DNA from: Shouchella sp047238345
GTDB lineage: Bacteria; Bacillota; Bacilli; Bacillales; Bacillaceae_D
Length of the DNA stretch: 64,000 nt
Direction of reading: 5' to 3'
Assembly: GCF_047238345.1 (NCBI RefSeq)
Contig: NZ_JBDFMQ010000001.1
Location: forward strand, 248,001-312,000
This document shows, one piece after another, positions 24,414-33,787 of this stretch (positions within the stretch are counted from its first letter, which is position 1; every line of letters begins with the position of its first letter). Position numbers and translations under genes: made by a program. Below the pieces are notes generated by a model. The model was not told the origin of the DNA. It worked only from the letters and a program-made list of their open reading frames with translations, and did no database searches.

Positions 24414-25808
24414 ATGGTGGAAAAGAAAAAAATTGAACAAGAAGAGTATAGTCCAGCATTTATCACGATGCTTGAGCGCATGTTTGATCGCATTCCCGTG
24501 CCGGTGATTTTATTGCAAAAAAACACGGAAATTGTGATGATCAATCAAAGTTTTGCGGATTTTTTAGGCTATCCCAAAATCGAGATTATCGGTAAACCCG
24601 TACTTGAAGTCGATAAATTAAGTCGCTTTCCAGACGTATTAAAGTCAAGAACAGCTGAAATTGCTTGGAAGCATACCTTTGAAAACGGTCGAACCGCAAT
24701 TGTCCATCGTATTCCAGTTGTTGATGATGAAGAAGAAGTATTGTTTGGATTTGGGTTGCTTTTGTTTCAAGATATGGGGGAAATGATTCGTCTTGTTGAA
24801 GAAAACCGAAAATTAGAAGAAGCGTTAAAACATGCCAAGGCGCAGCTGAAAGAATACCAGGGTGCCCGCTATACATGGGGGAATGTTGCAGGGGCAGGAG
24901 AACCCATTCGAAATACCATTCATTTAGCAAAAAAAGCAGCGAAGACGAATTCAACTGTTCTGCTTTTAGGGGAAAGTGGAACAGGAAAAGAGTTGTTTGC
25001 TCACTCCATTCATAATGAAAGCAAACGCAGCCATTCGCCCTTTATTAAAGTGAACTGTGCGGCCATCCCTAGCGATTTATTAGAGTCAGAATTATTTGGA
25101 TATGAAGGGGGTTCTTTTTCAGGGGCGAACAAAAAAGGCAAAGCTGGTAAGTTTGAGCTTGCGCACACAGGGACGATCTTTTTAGATGAAATTGGCGAAA
25201 TGCCGCTAGCGATGCAAGTAAAACTACTACGGGTCTTGCAAGAGAAAGAGGTGGATCGTGTAGGGGGGACGAAATCGATTCCGTTAGATTTGCGTATTAT
25301 CGCAGCAACAAATCAGCAACTACTTGAACTTGTGAAGCGTGGTGAGTTTCGAGAGGACTTGTACTACCGATTAAACGTACTGCCGATTTTAATTCCTCCT
25401 TTAAGAGAGCGGGGCGAAGAGGATTTATCCCTTCTTTCTAATCATCTACTAACGGAAATTGCAAAACGCCTTGAGCGACCCAGTATTCAGTTGTCCAAAG
25501 AAGCTTTTGCGTTGTTTGCCCGTTATAGCTGGCCCGGTAATGTACGAGAGCTAGAAAATGTTTTGGAACGAGCGTCTATTTTATCTGAAGATGATCGAAT
25601 TATGCCTGATGATTTACCGTCCCAATTAACGCAAACGTTTTCAAACACAACGGTTTCTTTAAAAGAGCGGCTTTCAATGCAAGAGAAAGAATGGCTCATT
25701 GATTCGTTAGCTGAAGCAAATGGGAATAAACAACTAGCTGCGAAGAAATTAGGGATTAGTCGTACGACTTTATATGAAAAATTAGCAAAGTTTCACATTG
25801 AAGTGTAA
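24414..25808 (+). CDS. Sigma-54-dependent transcriptional activator with PAS domain
   Basis: A 464-residue bacterial enhancer-binding protein. PAS at about 20-120 (MLERMFDRIPVPVILLQKN, FADFLGYPKIEIIGKPV); AAA+ domain with Walker A GESGTGKE near 185, Walker B TIFLDEIGEMP and R-finger region; Fis-type HTH at the end (NKQLAAKKLGISRTTLYEKL). The sigma-54 contact loop reads GSFSGA in place of GAFTGA. AAAGTGG precedes the ATG. A perfect -24/-12 promoter lies 74 nt after its stop, so the transport/CoA-transferase operon is its target. The ligand probably binds the PAS domain. Confidence 0.93.
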   Translation: MVEKKKIEQEEYSPAFITMLERMFDRIPVPVILLQKNTEIVMINQSFADFLGYPKIEIIGKPVLEVDKLSRFPDVLKSRTAEIAWKHTFENGRTAIVHRIPVVDDEEEVLFGFGLLLFQDMGEMIRLVEENRKLEEALKHAKAQLKEYQGARYTWGNVAGAGEPIRNTIHLAKKAAKTNSTVLLLGESGTGKELFAHSIHNESKRSHSPFIKVNCAAIPSDLLESELFGYEGGSFSGANKKGKAGKFELAHTGTIFLDEIGEMPLAMQVKLLRVLQEKEVDRVGGTKSIPLDLRIIAATNQQLLELVKRGEFREDLYYRLNVLPILIPPLRERGEEDLSLLSNHLLTEIAKRLERPSIQLSKEAFALFARYSWPGNVRELENVLERASILSEDDRIMPDDLPSQLTQTFSNTTVSLKERLSMQEKEWLIDSLAEANGNKQLAAKKLGISRTTLYEKLAKFHIEV

Positions 25809-25846
25809 GGATTTTCGGACAATTGTTCGGATATCCTTACATTTTT
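25805..25846 (+). terminator. Terminator of the sigma-54 activator, with inner palindrome
   Basis: GTAAGGAT (25805-25812) / ATCCTTAC (25833-25840) followed by ATTTTTT. The loop holds the near-palindrome CGGACAATTGTTCG, which could double as an upstream activating site for the -24/-12 promoter 40 nt away. Confidence 0.7.
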
Positions 25847-25881
25847 TCTCGCGAAATAGAAAATCGTTGCGGGTTTATCAT

Positions 25882-25897
25882 TGGCACAACTTTTGCA
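25882..25897 (+). promoter_or_regulatory. Sigma-54 (-24/-12) promoter
   Basis: TGGCAC-N5-TTGCA, an exact match to the sigma-54 consensus, 27 nt before the next start codon. It follows an enhancer-binding protein gene. Confidence 0.9.
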
Positions 25898-25923
25898 ATA
25901 GGTTTAGTAAGGGAGGGAATGAA

Positions 25924-26343
25924 ATGAATGATCGATTTATTGCATTGCTTTTTGGAACATCGGGGTTAATGTTAATCGCACTGTTATTTAATCTTGTTTG
26001 GTTGTATGCAGCTGCGTTTCCAATTGTCATGTTTTCATGGATGTGTTTAGGAGCTATTCGTAACGGAAAAATTGGAAGCGGTTACTTTTTCTCGCTCGTA
26101 TCGACTTTAGTTATTTGGTTGGGTGGATTTTTGTCCATGGTGTACTTAGATGACACGGTTGTGCCGACGACGTATTTACTCGGTTTTCCTATGCACACAT
26201 TTATTATGGTGTATGTCGTTTGGTTGCTGCCTTTCTTTTCTGGATCTCTTTTGTACGGTGTATTCTTTGAAAAAGATAGCATGAGCCGGGCAGAATGGGA
26301 ACATTTTTTGACAGCTTCCAATAAGGGAGGAAAAGCCTCATGA
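25924..26343 (+). CDS. Small membrane partner of a sodium:solute symporter
   Basis: A 139-residue protein with four hydrophobic helices (ALLFGTSGLMLIALLFNLVW, YAAAFPIVMFSWMCLGA, FSLVSTLVIWLGGFLSMVY, FIMVYVVWLLPFFSGSLLYG). AAGGGAGGGAATGAA leads into the ATG at 25924. Its end overlaps the next gene by ATGA, so the two are coupled. Small membrane subunits precede several SSS transporters in bacteria. Role as accessory subunit is inferred. Confidence 0.8.
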   Translation: MNDRFIALLFGTSGLMLIALLFNLVWLYAAAFPIVMFSWMCLGAIRNGKIGSGYFFSLVSTLVIWLGGFLSMVYLDDTVVPTTYLLGFPMHTFIMVYVVWLLPFFSGSLLYGVFFEKDSMSRAEWEHFLTASNKGGKAS

Positions 26344-27827
26344 CGACAATTATAACGATTATTCTCCTCTATCTTGTTGCCATTTTTGCAATTGGGTTCT
26401 GGTCGATGCGGAAAACGAAAACATCGGCTGACTTCTTTATTGCTGGAAAGAGTCTCGGGTTGTTTGTCTCTGCCATTGCGATCTTTGCCACATCATTAAG
26501 TGGGTTCTTATTTATTGGCGGTCCAGGCTTAACATACAGTGTGGGTATGGGAGCGCTGTGGTTTACGTTTCCAACAACAATCTCGTTTGCAATGGCTTAC
26601 TACATTTTAGGGAAGCGAATGCGCTTAATTACAGAAGCAACAGGTGCCATGACGGTAGCAGATGCGGTTTATCATCGTTACAACAGTCGGGTAGCGAGTG
26701 GATTGACAGGAGTGGCTACATTAGTTGGGATCGTAGTGTTTTTAGGCACGCAAGTTTTGGCTTTAGGTACGATTATTGCATTTATCTTTAATACATCTGT
26801 CGCGTTAGGTGTAGTGGTTGGGATGTTTATCATTGTTGTGTATTCAACGGCTGGTGGAATCATGGCTGGCACATACACAAGTGTTCTTCAAGGGGGGATC
26901 ATGGCGATTGCTTCAATTGTAATCTTTATTGTCGCCTTACAAGTGGGCGATGGCCTCGTGAATATCCAGTCAACCATTGCGGAAACGCCGTTTGCTGATA
27001 TGGGGCAACTGATGCCTGAATTTATTGGTCCGTGGGGACTTGTGGCGCCAATACTCGCAATGAGCTGGTTCTTTGCACTCTCAATTGGGATTGTAGGGCA
27101 GCCTCATGTTGTTTCAAGACTTTATATGATTCAAGATGTAACCAAATTAAAATGGGGACCTGCACTAGCGGCGGTACCGGCCGTATTAGGTGGTTTACTC
27201 TTAATCGGTGTGGGTCTTGTCATGCGCTACCTTGTCGTGACTGGTGAAATTCCACCGCTTGCGAATCCAGATGATGCGGTTCTCGTTTTTGTAGCAGAAT
27301 ACACACCACCTATTTTAGCGGGTCTTGTATTTGCCGGTGTCGCATCCGCTATTATGTCTACCTGCGACTCGTTTATTAATATTGCATCGGCTGCGGTCGT
27401 ACGCGATTTGCCATTTGCATTTAAACGAACGCTTTCTGATCGAAAGCAACTCGTATATGGGCGTTACGCGGTTGTTGCGATTTCCGTTATTACGGTTATA
27501 GCCGTATTGAATTTAGGGGACCAAGGAATTGCGCTCTTAGGCGCTGTAGGTTGGGGGACATTTGCGGCTGCTCTCGCACCAGTATTAGGCATTGGCTTGA
27601 ATTGGAAAAAAGCGACGAAGCAAGGAGCAATTGCTTCGATCCTTGTGGGACTTATTTTAAGTGTCAGTATTGAAGTTTTAGCTCGCTTAGGTATTTACAG
27701 TTTGCCTCATGGAATTTATACGGGGGCCATAGCAATGGTTATTTCTATCCTCGTCTTTATTGGGGTCTCATATGTGACGAAAGCAGAGCCGTTATCAGAA
27801 GAAATAGAGAGAGTGATGGATGCATAA
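26340..27827 (+). CDS. Sodium:solute symporter (SSS family)
   Basis: A 495-residue transporter with about 13 hydrophobic helices. SSS hallmarks: FFIAGKSLGLFVSAIAIFAT near the N-terminus, GGIMAGTYTSVLQGG, and GLVFAGVASAIMSTCDSFIN (sodium site helix 8). Placement in a CoA-transferase / KAS-III operon suggests uptake of a short-chain or hydroxy carboxylate with Na+. The substrate cannot be read from sequence. Confidence 0.92.
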   Translation: MTTIITIILLYLVAIFAIGFWSMRKTKTSADFFIAGKSLGLFVSAIAIFATSLSGFLFIGGPGLTYSVGMGALWFTFPTTISFAMAYYILGKRMRLITEATGAMTVADAVYHRYNSRVASGLTGVATLVGIVVFLGTQVLALGTIIAFIFNTSVALGVVVGMFIIVVYSTAGGIMAGTYTSVLQGGIMAIASIVIFIVALQVGDGLVNIQSTIAETPFADMGQLMPEFIGPWGLVAPILAMSWFFALSIGIVGQPHVVSRLYMIQDVTKLKWGPALAAVPAVLGGLLLIGVGLVMRYLVVTGEIPPLANPDDAVLVFVAEYTPPILAGLVFAGVASAIMSTCDSFINIASAAVVRDLPFAFKRTLSDRKQLVYGRYAVVAISVITVIAVLNLGDQGIALLGAVGWGTFAAALAPVLGIGLNWKKATKQGAIASILVGLILSVSIEVLARLGIYSLPHGIYTGAIAMVISILVFIGVSYVTKAEPLSEEIERVMDA

Positions 27828-27839
27828 GGAGTGATAGGA

Positions 27840-28874
27840 ATGGCAGTAGCAGTTGGAATTGCCGGGCTCGGGTTATATATACCTGAGCATACCGTTGATG
27901 CAGCGTACATTTCCGAACAGACAAAGGGTGTCTGGACAGAAGAAGCGGTTCGAACGAAACTAGGAATTCATAAAAAAACGATACCTGGAATTGATGATGG
28001 TACACAAGAAATGGGCGTAAAAGCAGCGCAAGACGCATTGCGTGACGGAAAAATTGATGCAACGGAAATTGACCTGATTCTTTGCATCGGTGAAGAGTGG
28101 AAAGAGTATCCACTAACAACGTCAGCCATTTATATTCAAGAACAAATCGGAGCAGTTCGCGCATGGGGAATGGATGTTCAGCAACGTTGCTGTTCGTGCA
28201 TTTCAGCCATAAAGATGGCGAAGGCGATGATGAGTGGTGATGAAACGTTGCAAACCGTTCTAATTGTTGGAGGCTACCGCAATGGAGATCTTGTTGATTA
28301 TGAAGAGCCTACTTCTTCCATGCTTTATAACTTAAGTACTGGTGGCGGCGCAATCATTTTAAAACGAAACCACCCATTTAACGAGGTGCTTGGTTCCTAT
28401 GTGATGACAGATGGGACGATGGCAAGAGACGCAGGTGTAGAAATTGGCGGAACGGTACATCCGATCGACGAACATAATTTCCATGAAGCACATCGAACCT
28501 TAAAGTTAATGCACCCAGAGCACATGAAAAATCGGCTTAATGATGTTTCAATGAAGAACTGGTTTCTTTGTATCGATAAAGCCTTGACACAGTCAGACCT
28601 TACAAGGGACTCCATCGATTACTTAGGGATTCTGCATATGAAGCCTTCCATGCATCGTTATATGCTTGAAGCGTTAGAGCTATCTAGTGAACAAACCACG
28701 TATTTAAGTGACTATGGGCATATGGGGCAGATTGATCAAATTCTTTCTTTGAGACTAGGATTACAAGAAGGGAAGATAAAACCGGGAAGCACTGTTGCGC
28801 TTGTTGCTGCAGGTATTGGCTATGCATGGGCGGCGTGTGCAATTCGTTGGGGGCCGAGAGGGGAGAAGGTGTAA
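27840..28874 (+). CDS. FabH-like 3-oxoacyl-ACP synthase III family protein
   Basis: A 344-residue thiolase-fold protein. AAGGAGTGATAGGA precedes the ATG at 27840. GIAGLGLYIPEHTVDAAYIS opens the KAS-III fold; the nucleophile region is DVQQRCCSCISAI with Cys117/Cys118, a Cys-rich variant of DIxAACSG; later HMGQIDQILSLRLG provides the His/Asn region. In a catabolic sigma-54 operon the enzyme may act as a thiolytic or condensing step on beta-keto acids rather than in fatty-acid synthesis. Exact reaction unknown. Confidence 0.82.
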   Translation: MAVAVGIAGLGLYIPEHTVDAAYISEQTKGVWTEEAVRTKLGIHKKTIPGIDDGTQEMGVKAAQDALRDGKIDATEIDLILCIGEEWKEYPLTTSAIYIQEQIGAVRAWGMDVQQRCCSCISAIKMAKAMMSGDETLQTVLIVGGYRNGDLVDYEEPTSSMLYNLSTGGGAIILKRNHPFNEVLGSYVMTDGTMARDAGVEIGGTVHPIDEHNFHEAHRTLKLMHPEHMKNRLNDVSMKNWFLCIDKALTQSDLTRDSIDYLGILHMKPSMHRYMLEALELSSEQTTYLSDYGHMGQIDQILSLRLGLQEGKIKPGSTVALVAAGIGYAWAACAIRWGPRGEKV

Positions 28875-28875
28875 G

Positions 28876-30216
28876 ATGATTCAAGAACAAATGAGTGCTG
28901 TGCAAGATGAGTACCAAAAAAAACGGCTATCAATATCGGAAGCAACAAAGCTAGTAAAAGACGGAGATCATATTGTTTCAGCTATGGCAGCTGCCGAGCC
29001 GATTGGGTTTCTATCACAATTGCATATGGCGGCGGAACATGCGAGAAACATAACCGTTTCAACCTGTTTACCAATGCTGAATTACGACTACTTTACAAAT
29101 GAACGGTATTTTCCCCATTTTAAAATGGAAGGGTGGTTTTATACACCTGCTATTCGAAATATGCAAAGTGTGGGACATGTTTCATATATTCCTAACCATC
29201 TCCACTTCGCTGGAACGAAACGACTGGCACATCGGTCGGTGCACATTTTTGCAGGTAGTGCATCAAGAATGGATAAAAACGGTTATCTATCGTTATCGTT
29301 AAGTGCAACGTACGAGCGAGAGATGATGGCACAAGCAGATATCGTCCTTTTAGAAGTAAATGAGAACATGCCGCGGACATTTGGCGACACGATTGTGCAT
29401 ATTCGAGATGTGGATTACATCGTCGAACACCATGCACAAATTCCGCAATTTCCTTCACCAGAACCGAATGAAAAAGACAAACTGATTGGTGCAGCAATTG
29501 CTACACATATTGAAGATGGTTCAACGCTTCAATTAGGAATTGGTGGGATTCCTAATGCAGTCGCCGCAAACTTAACGCACAAAAAAAATCTCGGTATACA
29601 CACAGAGATGTTGACTGATGGCATGGTTGACCTTGTAGAAGCGGGTGTCATTACTGGATGCAAAAAAACACTATACCCAAATCGAATGGTTGCTACATTT
29701 GCTTTAGGGACAGACAAATTGTATCGCTTTCTAGATGATAATCCAGGTGTATTAATGTTAAATGGAAATTGGGTGAATGATCCAGCTGTTATCGGTCAAA
29801 ACGAAAAAATGATTTCCATAAATACAACGCTTGAAATCGATTTAACAGGCCAATGCAGTTCTGAATCACTCGGTCACCGACAATATAGTGGAACCGGGGG
29901 GCAAACGGATACAGCAGTTGGCGCGCAACGAAGTCCAGGAGGCAAATCATTTATTGCGCTGTACTCAACGGCAATGGTTAAAAATCATGAGACAGGTCAC
30001 AGAGAGCGAAAATCCAAAATTGTTCCTGCTTTAGCTGAAGGGTCAGCGGTCACGTTATCGAGAAATGATGTTGATTACGTAGTGACCGAATATGGCGCTG
30101 TTTCTTTAAGAGGTACGTCTCTAGATGAACGTGTAGAACGCCTCATTTCCATTGCCCATCCAGATTTTCGTGAAACACTTGCTCTAGAAGCAAAGAAAAG
30201 AGGGATTGTTCGCTAA
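28876..30216 (+). CDS. Acetyl-CoA hydrolase/transferase family CoA-transferase
   Basis: A 446-residue class I CoA-transferase (4-hydroxybutyrate/acetate CoA-transferase group). Glycine loop LQLGIGGIPNAV at about 218-229 and the catalytic-Glu segment IDLTGQCSSESLG at about 325. GAGAAGG precedes the ATG; the longer upstream frame overlaps the KAS-III gene. It would activate the imported acid to its CoA thioester with acetyl-CoA as donor. Last gene of the sigma-54 operon. Confidence 0.88.
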   Translation: MIQEQMSAVQDEYQKKRLSISEATKLVKDGDHIVSAMAAAEPIGFLSQLHMAAEHARNITVSTCLPMLNYDYFTNERYFPHFKMEGWFYTPAIRNMQSVGHVSYIPNHLHFAGTKRLAHRSVHIFAGSASRMDKNGYLSLSLSATYEREMMAQADIVLLEVNENMPRTFGDTIVHIRDVDYIVEHHAQIPQFPSPEPNEKDKLIGAAIATHIEDGSTLQLGIGGIPNAVAANLTHKKNLGIHTEMLTDGMVDLVEAGVITGCKKTLYPNRMVATFALGTDKLYRFLDDNPGVLMLNGNWVNDPAVIGQNEKMISINTTLEIDLTGQCSSESLGHRQYSGTGGQTDTAVGAQRSPGGKSFIALYSTAMVKNHETGHRERKSKIVPALAEGSAVTLSRNDVDYVVTEYGAVSLRGTSLDERVERLISIAHPDFRETLALEAKKRGIVR

Positions 30217-30272
30217 ACGAAAAGGTCTTCACACAAAAAAGAGAGTATGTAGGGATAAAAGGAATAGTATGC

Positions 30273-30324
30273 AACCCTTCCAATGTCGACACGTCTAAGT
30301 GTAATATTGGAGGGGTTTATTTTG
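30273..30324 (+). terminator. Terminator of the sigma-54 operon
   Basis: AACCCTTCCAAT (30273-30284) pairs with ATTGGAGGGGTT (30305-30316), one G-U pair, followed by TATTTTG. Confidence 0.8.
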
Positions 30325-30329
30325 TGTAT

Positions 30330-30393
30330 ATTGAAATATAATTTTAATAATATTAGCTTAAATATTGACATATAATTTCAGTAGATTGATAAT
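30330..30393 (+). promoter_or_regulatory. murQ promoter with repeated operator-like element
   Basis: TTGACA (30365-30370), 17 nt, GATAAT (30388-30393). TGAAATATAATTTTA just upstream and TGACATATAATTTCA in the promoter are near copies and near palindromes, candidate sites for an RpiR/MurR-type regulator. Confidence 0.6.
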
Positions 30394-30428
30394 AAACGTA
30401 AATAAATGATGAAGGGACGTGAAAAGCG

Positions 30429-31316
30429 TTGTTAGATAAATTACAAACCGAATCACGAAATAGACGTTCCATGAAGCTCGATCAAATGAGTCGTTATGAC
30501 ATTTTAAAATTGATGAATGAAGAAGATGCGACTGTTCCTAAGGCCATTGAACGTGAACTTGATCAGATTGAAGCAGCTACCACTCTTGTCATAGATTCTC
30601 TTTCTTCTGGTGGTCGACTTATCTATGCAGGAGCAGGAACATCAGGTCGATTAGGTGTGCTAGATGCAGTTGAATGCACGCCGACATTTGATATGCCGGC
30701 TGAACGGGTTCAAGGTCTCATTGCTGGAGGCGAGGGAGCTTTTTTGAAAGCGGTTGAAGGCGCAGAAGATCAAAAATCGATAGGTGCAGAAGATTGTCAG
30801 CGACTGAACGTCAATCAACACGATACAGTTGTTGCCCTTGCAGCTAGTGGTCGAACTCCTTATGCAATTGGGGTGTTGGAAGAAGCGAATCGTCTTGGTG
30901 CCCATACGGTTGCAATTAGTTGTAACAAAGATGCTGAAATGAGTACGTATGCGAGCGTGGCAATTGAAGTTGAAACTGGTCCGGAAGTGTTGACAGGTTC
31001 AACAAGATTAAAAGCTGGAACTGCACAAAAGCTTGTCTTGAACATGATCTCAACTGTCTCGATGATTGGCATTGGCAAAGTGTATGAAAACTTAATGGTT
31101 GATGTTCAGCCAACGAACGCAAAACTCGTGGAACGTTCGAAGCGAATTGTTGTAGAAGCAACTGGCGCTTCAATCGAGGACGCAGCCACAGCGCTTCAAA
31201 AAGCGGATGGTCACGTGAAAACAGCCATTGTGATGCTGTTATTACAGTGTGAGGCTGACGAGGCAAAAGAAAAATTACAGGAAACAGGTGGGTTTATTCG
31301 AAAAGCAGTGAACTAA
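30429..31316 (+). CDS. murQ: N-acetylmuramic acid 6-phosphate etherase MurQ
   Basis: A 295-residue SIS-domain lyase that removes D-lactate from MurNAc-6-phosphate to give GlcNAc-6-phosphate. TTG start after AAGGGA. Signature SGGRLIYAGAGTSGRLGVLD, then ALAASGRTPYAIGVLEEA and TRLKAGTAQKLVLNMIS. The length equals the family. First gene of the MurNAc recycling operon, followed by the PTS transporter and phosphomuramidase. Confidence 0.97.
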   Translation: MLDKLQTESRNRRSMKLDQMSRYDILKLMNEEDATVPKAIERELDQIEAATTLVIDSLSSGGRLIYAGAGTSGRLGVLDAVECTPTFDMPAERVQGLIAGGEGAFLKAVEGAEDQKSIGAEDCQRLNVNQHDTVVALAASGRTPYAIGVLEEANRLGAHTVAISCNKDAEMSTYASVAIEVETGPEVLTGSTRLKAGTAQKLVLNMISTVSMIGIGKVYENLMVDVQPTNAKLVERSKRIVVEATGASIEDAATALQKADGHVKTAIVMLLLQCEADEAKEKLQETGGFIRKAVN

Positions 31317-31336
31317 ACGAAAAGAAGGTGAATGTC

Positions 31337-32692
31337 ATGAATAAAGACCAACAAATGGCTTCGGACATTTTAAAGCATGTTGGTGGAAAAGAAAATGTTG
31401 AAAGCCTAACCAATTGCATGACACGTGTTCGAATTAAAGCGAGAGATGACAATGCAGTAGACAAAGAAGCGTTAAAAAAGATTGATGGGGTAATGGGTGT
31501 CGTGGAAGACGATACGTGGCAAATTGTCGTTGGACCAGGCACAGTTAATGTGGTAACAGCGGAAATAAAAAAGCTTGTAGGTGAATCTGAAGAACTTTCG
31601 TTTGAAGAGAAAAATGAGCGGGATCTGGCTGCTCGAAAAGAGCGGAATAAAACGCCAGTTAAACAATTTCTAAGACGATTAGGTAATATTTTTATCCCAC
31701 TTATTCCAGGGCTCGTCGCATCCGGGATTATAAACGGTGTGGCGCAGTTTTTAATTAATTACGGCTACGATACAGCAGACCATACTTGGCTTTTATTAAT
31801 GACGATACTCGGCGGCGGTTTGTTTACGTACTTAGCGATTTTAGTAGGATGGAATACTGCAAAAGAATTTGGCGGGACGCCAGTATTGGGTGCGATTGCT
31901 GGAATGTTTATCTTTAACCCAGCACTAGAACAAGTCACAATCTTTGGCGAACAGCTACAGCCAGGTCGCGGTGGATTGTTTGGTGTGATTTTTGCTGCAT
32001 GGCTGATGGTTTTCTTTGAGCGTAACATTCGAAAAATTATGCCAAGGTCTATCGATATTATTTTCACATCTCTATTTACAGTCATTATTGTGGGAGCGCT
32101 TTCGATTTATGCGGTTATGCCTGTAGCGGGTGTACTGGCAGAAGGGATTACGTCCGGGATAAATTCGGTGCTGTCGTTTGGTGGTCCTCTTGCTGGAGCT
32201 GTGATGGCTGGATTTTTCTTACCGCTTGTTATGGTAGGGCTTCATCATGGCTTAACGCCAATTCACTTAGAGTTAATTAATACATTCGAATTTACAACAT
32301 TATTACCGATTTTGGCAATGGCAGGTGCAGGGCAAGTTGGTGCGGCAATTGCGATTTTTATTAAAACGCGAAATGAACGTTTGCGGAACATCATCAAGGG
32401 TGGTCTTCCTGTTGGCTTCTTGGGAATTGGGGAACCACTTTTATATGGCGTTACCTTGCCACTTGGACGTCCGTTTATTACAGCGAGTATGGGAGCGGCA
32501 GTTGGTGGAGCCATACAAGCATCTTTCGGGACAGGAGCACTTGGAATTGGCGTATCAGGTTTATCATTAACGCCTCTGATTGCACAAGGGAACTATCTAC
32601 AGTATTTAATTGGAATTGCTGTCGCTTATTTCTTAGGATTCTTATTTACGTATCTATTTGGCTTCAAAGAAGAGATGGCAAAAGGAATTTAG
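31337..32692 (+). CDS. murP: PTS transporter EIIBC, N-acetylmuramic acid type (MurP)
   Basis: A 451-residue protein: EIIB domain with phosphocysteine Cys27 (LTNCMTRVR) at residues 1-85, linker, then EIIC with ten or so helices (FIPLIPGLVASGIINGVAQF; MVGLHHGLTPIHLELI; GEPLLYGVTLPLGRPF). No EIIA domain, so it uses another EIIA-Glc. AGAAGGTGAATGTC precedes the ATG at 31337. Between murQ and mupG it imports and phosphorylates MurNAc or MurNAc disaccharide. Confidence 0.92.
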   Translation: MNKDQQMASDILKHVGGKENVESLTNCMTRVRIKARDDNAVDKEALKKIDGVMGVVEDDTWQIVVGPGTVNVVTAEIKKLVGESEELSFEEKNERDLAARKERNKTPVKQFLRRLGNIFIPLIPGLVASGIINGVAQFLINYGYDTADHTWLLLMTILGGGLFTYLAILVGWNTAKEFGGTPVLGAIAGMFIFNPALEQVTIFGEQLQPGRGGLFGVIFAAWLMVFFERNIRKIMPRSIDIIFTSLFTVIIVGALSIYAVMPVAGVLAEGITSGINSVLSFGGPLAGAVMAGFFLPLVMVGLHHGLTPIHLELINTFEFTTLLPILAMAGAGQVGAAIAIFIKTRNERLRNIIKGGLPVGFLGIGEPLLYGVTLPLGRPFITASMGAAVGGAIQASFGTGALGIGVSGLSLTPLIAQGNYLQYLIGIAVAYFLGFLFTYLFGFKEEMAKGI

Positions 32693-32704
32693 GAGTGGTC
32701 GAGA

Positions 32705-33787
32705 ATGAAGCTCGGTACATCGGTTTATCTTCATGTACCAATTGAAGAACAAATCCCTTATTTAGAAAAACTATATGAGTACGGATTCCGCACACTCTTT
32801 ACCTCCCTTCACATACCAGAAGACGATGTTAGCCTATATGCAGATCGTCTAAAACAACTGGGGGCGTTCTCGAAGCAAAAAGGGATTAAGCTTGTATGTG
32901 ATGTTTCGCCTCAATCGATGGATCACTTGAACCTTTCGTGGTCCGAAGCAGGAACATTAACAGATTGGGGCGTAACGGGACTTAGAATTGATTACGGAAT
33001 TGATGCGGAAACAGTTGCGCATCTCGCTATGTCATTTGACGTTGTCTTAAATGCAAGTACCATTAAACCATTGGATCTAAAAACGTTTGAAGACGTAGGG
33101 GTACCCCTTAAACATGTGGAAGCATGGCATAATTTTTATCCACGACCTGAGACAGGATTAGGCAGAGAAGTGCTTAAAGAAATGACTGAAATACTTAGGC
33201 AAGCAGGAGTCACATCAATGGCGTTTATTCCTGGTGATAAAAAACGTGGTCCTCTTTACGAAGGGTTGCCAACGCTTGAAGAACATCGGAGCTGGAGCCC
33301 ATTTGCTGCGTGGCTGGATTTTTATCAACAAAAAACCGTCGAAACCGTTCTTGTCGGTGATCCGGAGTTAGGTGAACAGAGTTTACGGCAGTTTCAGCTG
33401 TTCTTTGAAAAAAGGGTCATTCTACTCCGGGCAAAAGCATTTCAGCCTTCTCCACCAGAAATTGTTGAACACGGGAATCGGCCTGATGAGGCTAGGGATG
33501 TTATTCGGTCTGTTCAATCAAGAGGAATGGCAAAGAAGAACCAAATGTACATTGAGCCGTCTCATACGGTGGCTCGTCCAATTGGAAGTGTCACGATTGA
33601 TAATGAGCGCTATGGTCGTTATCAAGGCGAGATTCAATTAACGAAACAAAATTTGAGCGCCGATCATCGAGTAAACGTGTTGGGAAGAATCATAGCGGAA
33701 GACCGTCCCCTTCTTCAACAAATAAAAGGGAATCAATTGTTTACAATTGAATGGGTAGAGATGAAGATTGAACCAGGCATCACTTGA
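32705..33787 (+). CDS. mupG: 6-phospho-N-acetylmuramidase MupG (DUF871, GH170)
   Basis: A 360-residue TIM-barrel protein of the DUF871 family: MKLGTSVYLHVPIEEQ, FRTLFTSLHIPEDD, LRIDYGIDAE, VEAWHNFYPRPETGL, FIPGDKKRGPLYEGLPTLE. The last 130 residues form the small C-terminal domain (RPIGSVTIDNERYGRYQGE). MupG splits MurNAc-6P-GlcNAc disaccharides in Gram-positive bacteria. GGAG precedes the ATG. The operon has no murR, amiE or nagZ within the window. Confidence 0.9.
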   Translation: MKLGTSVYLHVPIEEQIPYLEKLYEYGFRTLFTSLHIPEDDVSLYADRLKQLGAFSKQKGIKLVCDVSPQSMDHLNLSWSEAGTLTDWGVTGLRIDYGIDAETVAHLAMSFDVVLNASTIKPLDLKTFEDVGVPLKHVEAWHNFYPRPETGLGREVLKEMTEILRQAGVTSMAFIPGDKKRGPLYEGLPTLEEHRSWSPFAAWLDFYQQKTVETVLVGDPELGEQSLRQFQLFFEKRVILLRAKAFQPSPPEIVEHGNRPDEARDVIRSVQSRGMAKKNQMYIEPSHTVARPIGSVTIDNERYGRYQGEIQLTKQNLSADHRVNVLGRIIAEDRPLLQQIKGNQLFTIEWVEMKIEPGIT

